Source of the DNA: Vibrio agarilyticus | Lineage (GTDB): Bacteria; Pseudomonadota; Gammaproteobacteria; Enterobacterales; Vibrionaceae | Assembly: GCF_012641465.1 (NCBI RefSeq) | Contig: NZ_JABAIK010000021.1 | Span: 1-64,000 of the forward strand | DNA: 64,000 nucleotides | Direction of reading: 5' to 3' | In this document: in pieces, positions 53,289 through 63,773 of the stretch | Layout of the letters: each line of letters begins with the position of its first letter | Position numbering within the stretch: position 1 is the stretch's first letter | Notes under the pieces: generated by a model | What the model was told of the DNA's origin: nothing | Databases searched by the model: none | Seen by the model: only the letters and a program-made list of their open reading frames with translations | Program-made: the position numbers and the translations under genes

Positions 53289-55316
53289 GTGAAACATTGG
53301 TTGAACAAAAGCGCGTGGCTGATTGCCGGCAGTTTGTTCTGCGCCTCAGGTGCTGTAGCAAATGAATACAGTGCCAGCTTTAAAGGAACGGACATTCAAG
53401 AGTTCATTAATATTGTCGGTCGTAACTTAGAAAAGACGATTATTTTTGACCCTTCGATTCGTGGAAAAATCGATGTGCGCAGTTACGATGTGCTCGATGA
53501 AAAGCAGTACTACAGCTTTTTCCTCAATGTGCTCGACGTTTACGGCTATGCCGTGGTTGAGATGGAAGATGGCGTGCTAAAAGTGGTGAAAGCTAAAGAC
53601 GCCAAAACCGCGGCAATTCCAGTGCTTAGTGGTAGCGAAGGCAAAAACCTGCCCGGCGATAGCGTGATCACGCGTGTGGTGGCGGTGCGCAATGTCTCGG
53701 TGCGTGAGTTGTCGCCACTGCTGCGTCAATTGATTGATAACGCGGGCGCGGGCAACGTGGTGCATTACGATCCGGCGAACATCATTTTGATCACAGGTCG
53801 CACTGCGGTGGTGGACCGTTTGGCAGAAATCATCAAACGCGTCGACCAAGCTGGTGATAAAGAAATTGAAGTCATCGATCTTAAGAACGCCTCGGCGGCA
53901 GAGATGGTGCGCATTGTTGAAGCGTTGAACAAAACCGACAAACAGACCACGCCGGCTTTCTTAGAGCCTAAATTAGTCGCCGATGATCGCACTAACTCGA
54001 TTTTGATTTCGGGCGATCCACAAGTGCGTCAGCGCTTGAAGCGCCTGATTATGCAGCTTGATGTTGAGATGGCGAGCAAAGGCAATAACCGCGTTGTGTA
54101 TCTTAAATACGCCAAAGCCGAAGACTTAGTCGATGTGCTCAAAGGGGTATCTGAAAATCTGCAAGCGGAAAAGAACAGCGGACAGAAGAGCAGCAGCTCG
54201 AATCGTAATGAAGTGGTGATTTCCTCCCATGAAAGTACCAACTCATTAGTGTTGACCGCGCCACCCGATATCATGATTGCGTTGCAAGAGGTGATTTCTC
54301 AGCTCGATATTCGCCGTGCGCAAGTGCTGATTGAAGCTTTGATTGTCGAAATGTCAGAGGGTGACGGTGTTAATCTTGGCGTGCAATGGGGCTCACTTGA
54401 GACCGGCGCTATAATTCAGTACGGCAATTCTGGCGCTCCATTAGGTCAGGTACTTGTCGGTCTTGAAGAAGCCAAGGATAAGACGGTTGATGTACTTGTT
54501 ACTCCTAACGATGGGTCTCCACCTTATACCGTAAAGGAAACAGAAGAGGGCGATTATTCCACTTTAGCTGCAGCGCTTGGTGGCGTTAATGGCGCGGCGA
54601 TGAGCATCGTGATGGGTGACTGGACGGCGCTTATCAGCGCGGTGGCGAGCGATTCAAACTCCAATATTTTGTCATCCCCAAGCATTACTGTGATGGATAA
54701 CGGTGAAGCCTCGTTTGTTGTGGGCGAAGAGGTGCCGGTTATCACTGGATCAACTGCAGGTTCTAATAACGACAACCCATTCCAAACCGTTGATCGTAAA
54801 GAGGTCGGTATCAAACTCAAAGTGGTGCCGCAAATCAACGAGGGCAACTCGGTTCAGCTCAATATTGAACAAGAAGTCTCTAACGTGCTTGGCGCCAATG
54901 GCGCGGTGGATGTTCGTTTTGCGAAACGTCAGCTCAACACTTCGGTCATGATTCAAGATGGTCAAATGCTGGTGCTTGGCGGCTTAATTGATGAGCGCGC
55001 CTTGGAAAGTGAATCCAAAGTGCCGTTACTGGGCGATATTCCCGTTTTAGGTCATCTGTTTAAATCCACCAGCACGCAGGTTGAAAAGCGTAATCTGATG
55101 GTGTTTATCAAACCAACCATCATTCGTGATGGTATGACGGCCGATGGCATCACTCAGCGTAAATACAACTACATTCGCGCCGAGCAGCTTTACAAAGCGG
55201 ATCAAGGCTTGAAACTGATGGACGACAGCCACATTCCTGTGGTGCCACGTTTTGGTGAGCCACGTCAGCACCCGGCTGAAATTCAAGTGTTTATTGAACA
55301 GATGGAAGTGCAGTAA
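53289..55316 (+). CDS. gspD: Type II secretion secretin GspD (EpsD)
   Basis: A 675-residue outer-membrane secretin. Signal peptide at residues 1-24 (ends AVA), then domains N0 ([18 protein letters not shown]), N1-N3, and the secretin core ([54 protein letters not shown]). The C-terminal S domain is short and Vibrio-like. An insertion at about 370-415 may form the periplasmic gate cap. Start is GTG with GAGGAGAG upstream. The TAATG overlap couples it to gspE. Confidence 0.96.
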   Translation: MKHWLNKSAWLIAGSLFCASGAVANEYSASFKGTDIQEFINIVGRNLEKTIIFDPSIRGKIDVRSYDVLDEKQYYSFFLNVLDVYGYAVVEMEDGVLKVVKAKDAKTAAIPVLSGSEGKNLPGDSVITRVVAVRNVSVRELSPLLRQLIDNAGAGNVVHYDPANIILITGRTAVVDRLAEIIKRVDQAGDKEIEVIDLKNASAAEMVRIVEALNKTDKQTTPAFLEPKLVADDRTNSILISGDPQVRQRLKRLIMQLDVEMASKGNNRVVYLKYAKAEDLVDVLKGVSENLQAEKNSGQKSSSSNRNEVVISSHESTNSLVLTAPPDIMIALQEVISQLDIRRAQVLIEALIVEMSEGDGVNLGVQWGSLETGAIIQYGNSGAPLGQVLVGLEEAKDKTVDVLVTPNDGSPPYTVKETEEGDYSTLAAALGGVNGAAMSIVMGDWTALISAVASDSNSNILSSPSITVMDNGEASFVVGEEVPVITGSTAGSNNDNPFQTVDRKEVGIKLKVVPQINEGNSVQLNIEQEVSNVLGANGAVDVRFAKRQLNTSVMIQDGQMLVLGGLIDERALESESKVPLLGDIPVLGHLFKSTSTQVEKRNLMVFIKPTIIRDGMTADGITQRKYNYIRAEQLYKADQGLKLMDDSHIPVVPRFGEPRQHPAEIQVFIEQMEVQ

Positions 55317-56812
55317 TGGTTGATTTTGCTGAGATGCAGGCAATGCGTAGGCTGCCGTTCAGCTTTGCCAATCGCTTTAAAGTGGTGCTCGAATATGAGC
55401 ACCCAGAGCGCGCGCCAACGTTATTTTACGTAGAGCCACTCGCGCCAGCGGCGCTGCTCGAAGTGCGCCGCGTGGTAAAACAAGCGATTGTGCCCGTCGC
55501 ATTGAGCAGCGAAGAGTTTGAAAAGAAATTGACGCTGGCGTATCAGCGCGACTCTTCAGAGGCGCGTCAGCTGATGGAAGACATTGGTGCCGATGATGAT
55601 TTCTTTTCGCTGGCAGAAGAGCTGCCGCAAAGTGAGGACTTACTTGAGTCCGAAGACGATGCGCCAATCATCAAATTGATTAACGCGATGCTTGGTGAGG
55701 CAATCAAAGAAGGCGCGTCGGATATTCACATCGAAACCTTTGAGAAAGCGTTATCGATTCGTTTTCGTGTCGATGGTGTGCTGCGCGATGTTTTGGCGCC
55801 GAGCCGTAAACTGGCCCCCTTGCTGGTTTCGCGGGTTAAGGTAATGGCAAAGCTAGATATTGCCGAAAAACGAGTTCCGCAAGATGGCCGCATTTCGCTG
55901 CGCATCGGTGGCCGCGCGGTTGATGTGCGAGTCTCGACTATGCCTTCATCTCACGGTGAGCGGGTGGTGATGCGTCTGCTGGATAAAAATGCCACCAGAC
56001 TCGATTTGCACAGTTTAGGAATGACTCGAGCGAACCACGATGTGTTTGGGGGGTTGATTCAGCGTCCGCACGGCATTTTGCTGGTGACAGGGCCAACGGG
56101 CTCGGGTAAATCGACCACGCTTTATGCGGGCTTGCAAGAGCTCAATAGCAAAGAGCGCAACATTCTCACCGTTGAAGATCCGATTGAATTTGATATTGAC
56201 GGCATTGGCCAAACTCAAGTCAACCCCAAAGTCGATATGACGTTCGCTCGCGGATTGCGCGCAATTTTGCGTCAAGATCCGGATGTGGTGATGGTCGGTG
56301 AAATTCGTGACCTTGAAACGGCGCAAATTGCGGTTCAAGCCTCACAAACCGGTCACTTGGTGATGTCGACCCTGCACACCAACTCAGCGGTGGGCGCGAT
56401 CACCCGTTTGCGTGATATGGGCATTGAGCCGTTTCTCATCTCATCGTCACTGCTTGGCGTGCTCGCGCAGCGCTTGGTGCGTACGCTCTGCTCCGATTGC
56501 AAAGCGCCCTATGAAGCGGATAAAGAACAGAAAAAATGGTTTGGTCTGCAAGAGTCTGACTCTTTAACCCTGTATCGCTCGGTGGGATGTGAGCGTTGCA
56601 ACCAAAAAGGGTATCGAGGCCGAACTGGTATTCATGAGATGCTGGTGGTGGATGAACAAGTGCGCGAGCTTGTCCACGAAGAAGCGGGTGAGCTGCAAAT
56701 TGAACACGCGATCCGTCGTCATACTCCAAGCATACGCGCCGATGGTTTGGCGAAAGTCAAACAGGGTATCACCACGCTTGAAGAGGTGATCCGCGTGACG
56801 AAGGAGTCGTAA
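55316..56812 (+). CDS. gspE: Type II secretion ATPase GspE (EpsE)
   Basis: A 498-residue AAA+ secretion ATPase. The N-terminal domain binds GspL. Walker [11 protein letters not shown], Asp box [10 protein letters not shown], Walker [13 protein letters not shown], His box [12 protein letters not shown], and the zinc-binding four-Cys module (LCSDC ... CERC) of GspE proteins are all present. It hexamerises at the inner membrane and drives pseudopilus assembly. Start ATG overlaps gspD stop by one base. Confidence 0.97.
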   Translation: MVDFAEMQAMRRLPFSFANRFKVVLEYEHPERAPTLFYVEPLAPAALLEVRRVVKQAIVPVALSSEEFEKKLTLAYQRDSSEARQLMEDIGADDDFFSLAEELPQSEDLLESEDDAPIIKLINAMLGEAIKEGASDIHIETFEKALSIRFRVDGVLRDVLAPSRKLAPLLVSRVKVMAKLDIAEKRVPQDGRISLRIGGRAVDVRVSTMPSSHGERVVMRLLDKNATRLDLHSLGMTRANHDVFGGLIQRPHGILLVTGPTGSGKSTTLYAGLQELNSKERNILTVEDPIEFDIDGIGQTQVNPKVDMTFARGLRAILRQDPDVVMVGEIRDLETAQIAVQASQTGHLVMSTLHTNSAVGAITRLRDMGIEPFLISSSLLGVLAQRLVRTLCSDCKAPYEADKEQKKWFGLQESDSLTLYRSVGCERCNQKGYRGRTGIHEMLVVDEQVRELVHEEAGELQIEHAIRRHTPSIRADGLAKVKQGITTLEEVIRVTKES

Positions 56813-58029
56813 TGGCAGCGTTTGAATACAAGGCACTCGATAGTTCAGGAAAGCACAAAAAAGGCACTCTCGAAGGCGATAATGCCCGTCAGGTGCGCGC
56901 GCGCTTAAAAGAGCAAGGTCTTATTCCGGTTGAGGTGATCGAAACCAAAGCCAAAGCGGCGAAAGCCCAATCTCAAGGCGGTTTTCAACGGGGGATCAGC
57001 ACTGCAGAGCTGGCGCTCATTACGCGCCAATTGTCGACACTGGTGCAATCGGGCATGCCGCTAGAAGAGTGTTTGCGCGCAGTGGCTGAGCAAGCCGAGC
57101 GTCCGCGTATTCGAACCATGCTGGTGGCGGTGCGAGCAAAAGTGACTGAAGGTTACACGCTGGCCGATAGTTTTGCTGACTACCCCCACATTTTTGATGA
57201 GCTGTTTCGCGCTATGGTGGCAGCCGGGGAAAAGTCAGGGCATCTTGATGCCATTTTAGAGCGATTGGCCGACTACGCTGAAAATCGCCAAAAAATGCGT
57301 AATAAGCTCCTGCAAGCGATGATTTATCCGGTTGTTTTGGTGGTGTTTGCAGTCTCGATTGTCGCCTTTTTGCTTGCAACTGTGGTACCCAAAATTGTCG
57401 AACCCATCATGCAGATGGGGCAAGCTTTGCCAGAGTCGACCCAATTTTTGCTCGCGGCGAGTGAGTTTATTCAAGAGTGGGGTCTTAGCTTATTTATTGC
57501 GACTGTGGTGACCGTTTACGCGGTGAAATGGGCGCTCAAGCGTCCTAACATTCGTTTAGCGTGGGATAGGCGCTTACTCCGCTTGCCTTTGATTGGCAAA
57601 ATTTCACGTGGTCTTAATACCGCACGATTTGCCCGTACATTGGCGATTTGTTCGTCCAGTGCGATTCCGATTTTGGAAGGCATGCGCGTCGCGGTGGATG
57701 TGATGACCAACCAGTTTGTTAAAAAGCAGGTGCTGGCCGCGTCCGATAACGTGCGAGAAGGGGCCAGTTTGCGTATGGCACTCGACCAAACCAAACTGTT
57801 TCCACCCATGATGCTGCATATGATTGCCAGTGGTGAGCAAAGTGGTGAACTCGAAAGCATGCTGACTCGCGCTGCCGATAACCAAGACCAAAGTTTTGAG
57901 TCGACAGTGAATGTGGCGTTAGGGATCTTTACTCCAGCCTTGATTGCTCTGATGGCGGGTATTGTGCTGTTTATCGTGATGGCAACCTTGATGCCAATGC
58001 TGGAAATGAATAACTTAATGAGTGGCTAA
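56812..58029 (+). CDS. gspF: Type II secretion platform protein GspF (EpsF)
   Basis: A 405-residue inner-membrane protein with two GspF domains (LTRQLSTLVQSGMPLEECL at about 66-84, and FARTLAICSSSAIPILEGM) and three TMs. N-terminal [14 protein letters not shown] is standard for the family. It connects ATPase and pseudopilins. The one-base overlap with gspE (TAATG) indicates coupling. Confidence 0.97.
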   Translation: MAAFEYKALDSSGKHKKGTLEGDNARQVRARLKEQGLIPVEVIETKAKAAKAQSQGGFQRGISTAELALITRQLSTLVQSGMPLEECLRAVAEQAERPRIRTMLVAVRAKVTEGYTLADSFADYPHIFDELFRAMVAAGEKSGHLDAILERLADYAENRQKMRNKLLQAMIYPVVLVVFAVSIVAFLLATVVPKIVEPIMQMGQALPESTQFLLAASEFIQEWGLSLFIATVVTVYAVKWALKRPNIRLAWDRRLLRLPLIGKISRGLNTARFARTLAICSSSAIPILEGMRVAVDVMTNQFVKKQVLAASDNVREGASLRMALDQTKLFPPMMLHMIASGEQSGELESMLTRAADNQDQSFESTVNVALGIFTPALIALMAGIVLFIVMATLMPMLEMNNLMSG

Positions 58030-58102
58030 TCGGCACGCATTGTCACTCAGTGTGAGTGTGAAGATTTAGGCACTTTTAGTGATTGCTATTGTGGAGACAA
58101 TA

Positions 58103-58543
58103 ATGACAACAAAAATGAAAAAGAACGCAGGTTTTACCTTGCTTGAAGTGATGGTTGTGGTGGTAATTCTCGGCATTTTGGCGAGTTTTGTTGTACCAAA
58201 CCTATTGGGGAACAAAGAGAAAGCCGACCAACAAAAAGCGATCACTGATATTGTTGCGCTGGAAAATGCTTTAGACATGTACAAACTGGATAACAGCATT
58301 TACCCAACCACAGATCAAGGGTTGGAAGCGTTGGTGACACCGCCAAGTCCTGAACCACGTAACTACCGTGATAATGGCTATATCAAGCGTTTACCAAACG
58401 ATCCATGGGGTAATGAATATCAATTTTTAAGCCCGGGTGATAACGGTACCATTGATATCTTTACGCTTGGCGCTGACGGTCAAGAAGGCGGTGAAGGCCC
58501 AGCAGCCGACATCGGTAACTGGAACATGCAAGATTTCCAGTAA
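58103..58543 (+). CDS. gspG: Major pseudopilin GspG (EpsG)
   Basis: A 146-residue prepilin. The leader MTTKMKKNAG is cut before FTLLEV by the prepilin peptidase; Glu at +5 is present. The C-terminal region carries TDQGLEALVTPP, NDPWGNEYQFLSPG and DIFTLGADGQEGGEG, with acidic residues for calcium. The ATG at 58103 is chosen because GTGGAGACA lies before it. Major subunit of the pseudopilus. Confidence 0.96.
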   Translation: MTTKMKKNAGFTLLEVMVVVVILGILASFVVPNLLGNKEKADQQKAITDIVALENALDMYKLDNSIYPTTDQGLEALVTPPSPEPRNYRDNGYIKRLPNDPWGNEYQFLSPGDNGTIDIFTLGADGQEGGEGPAADIGNWNMQDFQ

Positions 58544-58616
58544 ACCCAAAATAGGCGGCGCGAAGCCAGCACTTCTCGCCGCTGTCTCATTGATTTCAAC
58601 ATCACGGAAACCGATT

Positions 58617-59216
58617 TTGCAGCAGCCTCACCGCGCGATACGCGGATTCACTCTCATCGAAATTCTCTTGGTTTTGGTTTTGCTCTCGCTGACCGCCGTT
58701 GCGGTAGTGACGACATTGTCGACCGCGGTGAATACCGATGCGCGCGATCAGGCGCAAAGTTTTTACCAGCGCGTACGGCTTCTTAATGAAGAGGCGGTAC
58801 TTTCTGGTAAGGATTTTGGCGTACGCTGGGATGAAGAGCAGCGTCGCTATCGTTTATTGCATTTAAATCAAGACGGTTGGCAGCCACTCGAATACGCTCG
58901 CATTCCCAGTGATACCGAATGGTCAGAAGAGCTTGTAGTGGCACTGGAAATTGGCAGCAGCGCTTGGCAAGACCAAGACCGCTTGTTTGAGCCGGGTTCT
59001 TTGTTTGACGAAGAGATGTTCGCCGAACTTGAGGAAGAGAAAAAGCAGCGTCCACCGCAGATATTACTGTTATCCAGTGGTGAGTTGACCCCCTTTACCA
59101 TGGCATTTTACCCTCATGATGGGGACAGCGAGCAAGATGCTTGGCGTGTGGTCGCGAAAGAAAATGGCCAACTGATCCAACTGGCTCCCGGCGAGGTGCT
59201 TGATGATGAAGAGTAA
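58617..59216 (+). CDS. gspH: Minor pseudopilin GspH (EpsH)
   Basis: A 199-residue minor pseudopilin. The leader MQQPHRAIRG precedes FTLIEI with Glu +5. The body resembles EpsH (YQRVRLLNEEAVLSGKDFGVRWD, LFEPGSLFDEEMFAE, LLSSGELTPFTM). No ATG or GTG exists at the right place; the TTG at 58617 gives a leader of normal length, with GGAAA upstream. A second in-frame TTG at 58590 is possible. The open frame runs back through gspG but coding there is excluded by gspG itself. Confidence 0.85.
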   Translation: MQQPHRAIRGFTLIEILLVLVLLSLTAVAVVTTLSTAVNTDARDQAQSFYQRVRLLNEEAVLSGKDFGVRWDEEQRRYRLLHLNQDGWQPLEYARIPSDTEWSEELVVALEIGSSAWQDQDRLFEPGSLFDEEMFAELEEEKKQRPPQILLLSSGELTPFTMAFYPHDGDSEQDAWRVVAKENGQLIQLAPGEVLDDEE

Positions 59217-59565
59217 GCACACTCGAGGCATGACCTTGCTTGAAGTGCTGGTCGCGTTAGTGATTTTTGCCACTGCAGCGATGAGCGTGATCCGCGCCGT
59301 CAGCCAGCACGTCAATACAGTCGGGTTTCTCGAAGAGAAAATGTTCGCCGCTATGGTCGCAGATAACCAGATGGCACTGGTGGTGTTAGCGGGCAAAAAG
59401 CCGAGTGCAAAAAAAGGCGAAGCGGAACTGGCCGGCCGCACCTGGTATTGGAGCGTGGCGCCAGTAGCGACCGCTCAACCACTGCTGAGTGCGTTTGATG
59501 TCAGCGTGGCAACGGCGAAAAATGCCAAACCTATCGTGACGGTGCGCAGCTATGTTCCTCAATAA
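59203..59565 (+). CDS. gspI: Minor pseudopilin GspI (EpsI)
   Basis: A 120-residue minor pseudopilin. Leader MMKSKHTRG, then MTLLEVLVALVIFATAAMSV with Glu +5; the C-terminal portion has GRTWYWSVAPVAT, typical of GspI. GAGG lies six bases before the ATG at 59203. Overlaps gspH by 14 bp. It forms the tip complex with GspJ and GspK. Confidence 0.94.
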   Translation: MMKSKHTRGMTLLEVLVALVIFATAAMSVIRAVSQHVNTVGFLEEKMFAAMVADNQMALVVLAGKKPSAKKGEAELAGRTWYWSVAPVATAQPLLSAFDVSVATAKNAKPIVTVRSYVPQ

Positions 59566-60238
59566 TTCTTGCGCGCCAACAAATAGGCGCAAAGCGCGTG
59601 GTATGACCCTCATTGAGGTGTTGGTTTCCATTGCTATTTTTTCAACCCTCAGTGTTGGGGCCTATCAAATCGTTAATCAGGTGCAGCGCTCCAATGAGAT
59701 TTCTGCCGAGCGCAGTGCCAGATTGAATGAAATTCAGCGCGCGTTGGTGATGCTTGATAATGATTTTCGCCAGATGGCGCTGCGTCAAACTCGCAGCGAT
59801 GGCGAAGAGGCCGGAACCAAGCTGCTCCATTGGCAAGATTATCTGTTGGACTCGGATGAAAAAGGGGTAATGTTTGCCCGTGTCGGGTGGCATAACCCCG
59901 AACAGCAGTTTCCTCGCGGCGAAGTGACGAAAGTCGGTTATCGAATTAAAGATAATGTCCTTGAACGTGTCTGGTGGCGCTACCCCGATACGGTCGCTGG
60001 GGAAGAGGGGTTGGCACTGCCGCTATTGACTGGGGTTGAAGCGCTGGATATGCAATTTTTTGATGGCAAAAGCTGGGTCAAAGAGTGGGATGTTGAAAGC
60101 TCGCTCCCTGAAGCGGTCACGCTGGAGCTAACGCTGGATGATTATGAGACCCTTTCTCGCGTTTACATTACCCCGGGAGGAAGCCTGGATTTGGGGCAAG
60201 CTCAAGGCGAGAACTCGCAACAAGGTGACACACAATGA
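59552..60238 (+). CDS. gspJ: Minor pseudopilin GspJ (EpsJ)
   Basis: A 228-residue minor pseudopilin. The leader of 17 residues ends KARG before [21 protein letters not shown]; Glu +5 present. The body has [24 protein letters not shown] and [17 protein letters not shown]. Overlaps gspI by 14 bp and gspK by 4 bp. Tip complex component. Confidence 0.94.
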   Translation: MFLNNSCAPTNRRKARGMTLIEVLVSIAIFSTLSVGAYQIVNQVQRSNEISAERSARLNEIQRALVMLDNDFRQMALRQTRSDGEEAGTKLLHWQDYLLDSDEKGVMFARVGWHNPEQQFPRGEVTKVGYRIKDNVLERVWWRYPDTVAGEEGLALPLLTGVEALDMQFFDGKSWVKEWDVESSLPEAVTLELTLDDYETLSRVYITPGGSLDLGQAQGENSQQGDTQ

Positions 60239-61251
60239 GATCGCATAAGCGTTCACGTGGCGTCGCCCTGATCATCATTTTATTATTGCTGACCATCATG
60301 ACCACGATAGCGGGCGTGATGTCAGAGCGACTGTTTGCGCAGTTTCTGCGCGGCAACAACCAAATTAATTATCAACAAGCGTATTGGTACGCCATTGGCA
60401 TTGAAGCGCTGGCAAAGGTGGGGATTGAGCAAAGCTACAAAGATACCGACACGATTAACTTGAGCCAGCCATGGGCGTTAAAAGAGCAAACCTACCCACT
60501 AGATTACGGGATTGCCAAGGGATTTATTGTTGATAAACAAGCTTGTTTTAATCTCAATGTGCTAGCGTCTGTCGCGCCAGCGGCTGGGCAGACCGAGCGG
60601 CCCTATCTGGTTGAGGTGTTTCGCACGCTTCTAGAAGAAGCTGGCGCAGAGCCTTATCAAGCGGAAGTGATTGCGGATGCGACATGGGAGTTTGTCGATA
60701 GCGATGATCGGGTTATGTCGCAGATGGGGGTGGAAGATGCCACCTACGAGAGTTTTGCGCCGGCGTATTTGGCGGCAAACGGCTTAATGGCCGATGCCAG
60801 TGAGCTGCGCGCTGTCTACCAAATGAGTGGGCCGCTGATGAGTAAGCTGGCCCCCTTAGTTTGCGCTTTGCCAACCAATGATTGGCGCTTGAATGTCAAT
60901 ACGATTGAAGCGGCGCAAGCGCCGATTTTGGTTGCCATGTTTGCGCCGTCACTGAGTTTGAGTGACGCGCAAGAGCTGATTGAAGGCCGTCCTTATGATG
61001 GCTGGAACGATGTCGAAGATTTTTTTGCCGAGTCTGAACTTGGCAGTGTGGATGACTCAAAACGCCAGCAGGCTCGTGGCTATCTCAGTGTTGATAGCGC
61101 GTTTTTTGAGTTGGATGCGCAGGTGGAAGTTGCGGAGTCGCGCGTGCGAATTCGCAGCCTCTTACACAGTAGTAACCGTGAGGCGGTGGATGTAGTCCGT
61201 CGCCGTTTTGGAGGGTTCAGTGAGCGAGTTTCTGACCGTTCGACTGAGTAG
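60235..61251 (+). CDS. gspK: Minor pseudopilin GspK (EpsK)
   Basis: A 338-residue large pseudopilin. The leader ends SRG before [17 protein letters not shown] and lacks Glu +5, as normal for GspK, the first subunit at the tip. The T2SK alpha domain follows, with calcium-site acidic residues ([13 protein letters not shown]) and [18 protein letters not shown] overlap with gspJ. Confidence 0.95.
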   Translation: MRSHKRSRGVALIIILLLLTIMTTIAGVMSERLFAQFLRGNNQINYQQAYWYAIGIEALAKVGIEQSYKDTDTINLSQPWALKEQTYPLDYGIAKGFIVDKQACFNLNVLASVAPAAGQTERPYLVEVFRTLLEEAGAEPYQAEVIADATWEFVDSDDRVMSQMGVEDATYESFAPAYLAANGLMADASELRAVYQMSGPLMSKLAPLVCALPTNDWRLNVNTIEAAQAPILVAMFAPSLSLSDAQELIEGRPYDGWNDVEDFFAESELGSVDDSKRQQARGYLSVDSAFFELDAQVEVAESRVRIRSLLHSSNREAVDVVRRRFGGFSERVSDRSTE

Positions 61252-62419
61252 CGAACAGCACCATAGCGTGCCTTGGCTGGTATGGTCTACCAGTCAACAA
61301 GAAGTGATTGCCAGCGGAGAGCTGCCGAATCAGGAACATTTGGATCAGCTAGTCGCTTATGCTGAGCAGCGCTCGATCATTGTATTGGTTGCGGCCAGTG
61401 ACGTGATGATGACCCAAGTGACCGTACCGCCGGGCGGCGCGCGTCAGTTTGATGCGATGTTGCCGTATTTGGTGGAAGATGAAACCGCGCAAGATGTCGA
61501 TGCGCTTCATTTTACTGTTGTCGAAAAAAGCGCAGGTCAAGCGCACATTGTGGCGATTGAACGGGCTTTTGTTCAGCGCACCTTGGAGCAATTTCGCGCC
61601 CTTGGGCTGGATGTAAAAAAAATGCTGCCCGATTGCCTTGCACTGCCATTTAATGGTGATGCGGCGAGTGCAGTCAAATTGGGCCAACAGTGGCTCATTC
61701 GTTTACAGCCATACCAAGGCGCGGCATTAGATGAAAGCTGGATGCCGCTGTATCTGGATGCGCAAGCGGGTGATGCGCCACTGCCCATTGATTGTTATAG
61801 CGATCTTCCTGTGCAAACCGGAAGTCGAACTTGGCGAGCGCAGCCAGCTGAAATGGCGATGGCGCTATTAGCAAAAGGGGCGATTGCCAGTAAGGTCAAT
61901 TTGCTTTCCGGTCACTTTAAAGCCAAATCTTCGCTGCTCAAACACCTCAAGGTGTGGCAAAAGGCAGCGTTGGCCGGTGGGCTTTTGGCCATCTCGCTTT
62001 TAGTGCAACAAGCACTCACACTCCACCAGTTGGAACAAGAGACGGCCGCTTATCGTGCTGAGCGCGATCGCGTGTTCCGCCAAGTGATGCCGGGTAAGAA
62101 AAAGATCCCAACGGTGAGCTATTTGAAGCGCACGCTTAACGATGAGGTGTCACGTCTTTCCGGTGGTGGTAGCGACTCACTGCTGCTGCCTTGGTTAAAC
62201 CAACTGCCTGCGACGCTCGGCAGTGTTAGCGGCATGGAATTACTGAGCGTGAAATACGATGGTTCGCGTGATGAAATGCGTTTGCAAGCTCGCAGCCAAG
62301 ATTTCCAGACCTTTGAACAGGCGCGGCTTAAGTTAGCCGCTGAGTTCACGGTGGAACAAGGTCAGCTAAACCGCAACACCGAAGGGGTTGTTGGCAGTTT
62401 TGTATTAACCCGTAAGTGA
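61220..62419 (+). CDS. gspL: Type II secretion protein GspL (EpsL)
   Basis: A 399-residue inner-membrane protein with an actin-like cytoplasmic domain (residues about 1-250) that binds GspE, one TM (about 255-275) and a periplasmic ferredoxin-like domain. The GTG at 61220 gives [13 protein letters not shown], matching V. cholerae EpsL as remembered, with GGAGGG just upstream. It overlaps gspK by 32 bp. Confidence 0.95.
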   Translation: MSEFLTVRLSSEQHHSVPWLVWSTSQQEVIASGELPNQEHLDQLVAYAEQRSIIVLVAASDVMMTQVTVPPGGARQFDAMLPYLVEDETAQDVDALHFTVVEKSAGQAHIVAIERAFVQRTLEQFRALGLDVKKMLPDCLALPFNGDAASAVKLGQQWLIRLQPYQGAALDESWMPLYLDAQAGDAPLPIDCYSDLPVQTGSRTWRAQPAEMAMALLAKGAIASKVNLLSGHFKAKSSLLKHLKVWQKAALAGGLLAISLLVQQALTLHQLEQETAAYRAERDRVFRQVMPGKKKIPTVSYLKRTLNDEVSRLSGGGSDSLLLPWLNQLPATLGSVSGMELLSVKYDGSRDEMRLQARSQDFQTFEQARLKLAAEFTVEQGQLNRNTEGVVGSFVLTRK

Positions 62420-62426
62420 GGCTTGA

Positions 62427-62918
62427 ATGAATAATTTGCTGATCCCTTTGCAGACGTGGTGGCGCAGTATTACGCCACGTGAGCAGCGCTTGGTCGGGGC
62501 GGGTGGTGGTCTTGCACTGCTTGGTTTGCTTTATTGGGGGCTTATCGCGCCATTGCAAAGCGCGGTTGCGACGGCGCAACAACAAAAAATCAATGAACAG
62601 CAGACATTGGCTTGGGTTGAGCAAAAAGCCGATGAGATTGTTAAACTGCGTGCTAGCTCAGGTATGGCGGTCAGCGCTCAGCCCTTAAATCAAGTGGTGG
62701 CAAGTACCGCTGGTCGTTATCGAATTGAATTAGTGCGGGTGCAGCCACGTGATGAGATGCTACAAGTGTGGGTACAGCCAGCGCCGTTTTCTCAGCTCAT
62801 AGATTGGCTCGCGTTTTTGCAAGAGACACAAGGGGTCAGTGTCGAGTTCTTGGATATTGACCGTGACGCGCAATCGGGCGTAGTTAAAGTGGCCCGATTG
62901 CAGTTTAAGCGAGGATAG
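62427..62918 (+). CDS. gspM: Type II secretion protein GspM (EpsM)
   Basis: A 163-residue bitopic membrane protein: short cytoplasmic N-terminus, TM at about 28-46 (LVGAGGGLALLGLLYWGLIAP), periplasmic coiled region and a ferredoxin-like C-terminus (FSQLIDWLAFLQETQGVSV). It stabilises GspL. GAGGCTTGA precedes the ATG. Confidence 0.94.
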   Translation: MNNLLIPLQTWWRSITPREQRLVGAGGGLALLGLLYWGLIAPLQSAVATAQQQKINEQQTLAWVEQKADEIVKLRASSGMAVSAQPLNQVVASTAGRYRIELVRVQPRDEMLQVWVQPAPFSQLIDWLAFLQETQGVSVEFLDIDRDAQSGVVKVARLQFKRG

Positions 62919-62919
62919 A

Positions 62920-63699
62920 ATGAAGAAAATAATTGGCTATTCGCTGCTTTTTGTCTCATTTTTCATCGCCAGTGTCATCGCTACGCTTCCGGTGAATGTG
63001 GTGCTAGAGTGGGTCTCTTTGCCGCGCGCGTTGCAAATTCAAGGCGCCAGCGGCACCGTGTGGCAAGGGCAGGCGACATCAGTACGTTGGCAGCGTTATC
63101 AATTGGGTGCATTGCAGTGGCAGTTTCGCCCAAGCGAGCTGTTTTCCGGCGCGGCAGTGGTGCAAGTGCGCTTTGGGCGCGGTAATCAATGGCAACTGAG
63201 CGGCAAAGGACTGGTCGGGTATAGCTTAAGTGATGGGGCGTTTGCGCAAAACGTTGTGGCGTCACTGCCTGCCGCGCAAGTGCTTGACCAATTAAAACTG
63301 CCGATCCCAGTACCTTTATCGGTCACAGGGAATGTTGACATCAATATTAAGCAAGCGATTTATGGCGCGCCGTGGTGTGCCAGTGGCGAAGGTTCATTAG
63401 CTTGGACTGGCAGTGCGGTAAACAGTCAAATTGGCACGGTGGCACTTGATTTAAATTTGGATCAGGTCATTGCGGATGTGCAGTGTCAAAACAGTCAACT
63501 GACGCTAGAAGGGCGTCAATCGAGCAATCACGTTATTGCTGAATTTGACGCCGAGTTGACGCCACAGCGCCAATACAGCGCCAGTGCGTGGTTTAAGCCA
63601 GAAGCGCAATTTCCAGCAGAATTGGCAAACTATCTCAAGTTTATCGGTTCGCCAGATGGTCAAGGACGTTACCGCTTTACTCAGGCGGGACGGATATAA
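62920..63699 (+). CDS. gspN: Type II secretion protein GspN (EpsN)
   Basis: A 259-residue protein with an N-terminal TM (about 5-24) and a beta-rich periplasmic domain (LQIQGASGTVWQGQA, LQWQFRPSELF). GspN is present in only some type II systems and its role is unclear. It starts two bases after gspM and is the last gene of the operon. No prepilin peptidase gene (gspO/pilD) lies here, so that function must be encoded elsewhere. Confidence 0.93.
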   Translation: MKKIIGYSLLFVSFFIASVIATLPVNVVLEWVSLPRALQIQGASGTVWQGQATSVRWQRYQLGALQWQFRPSELFSGAAVVQVRFGRGNQWQLSGKGLVGYSLSDGAFAQNVVASLPAAQVLDQLKLPIPVPLSVTGNVDINIKQAIYGAPWCASGEGSLAWTGSAVNSQIGTVALDLNLDQVIADVQCQNSQLTLEGRQSSNHVIAEFDAELTPQRQYSASAWFKPEAQFPAELANYLKFIGSPDGQGRYRFTQAGRI

Positions 63700-63706
63700 A
63701 GACACC

Positions 63707-63737
63707 AAAGGAGCGCGATGCGCTCCTTTTTCTTTTT
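63707..63737 (+). terminator. Terminator of the gsp operon
   Basis: Stem AAAGGAGCGC / GCGCTCCTTT with GAT loop and T-rich tail. Confidence 0.92.
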
Positions 63738-63773
63738 AGCTGATGAGTCGAATGCCCTGACGGGCTTAACGTG

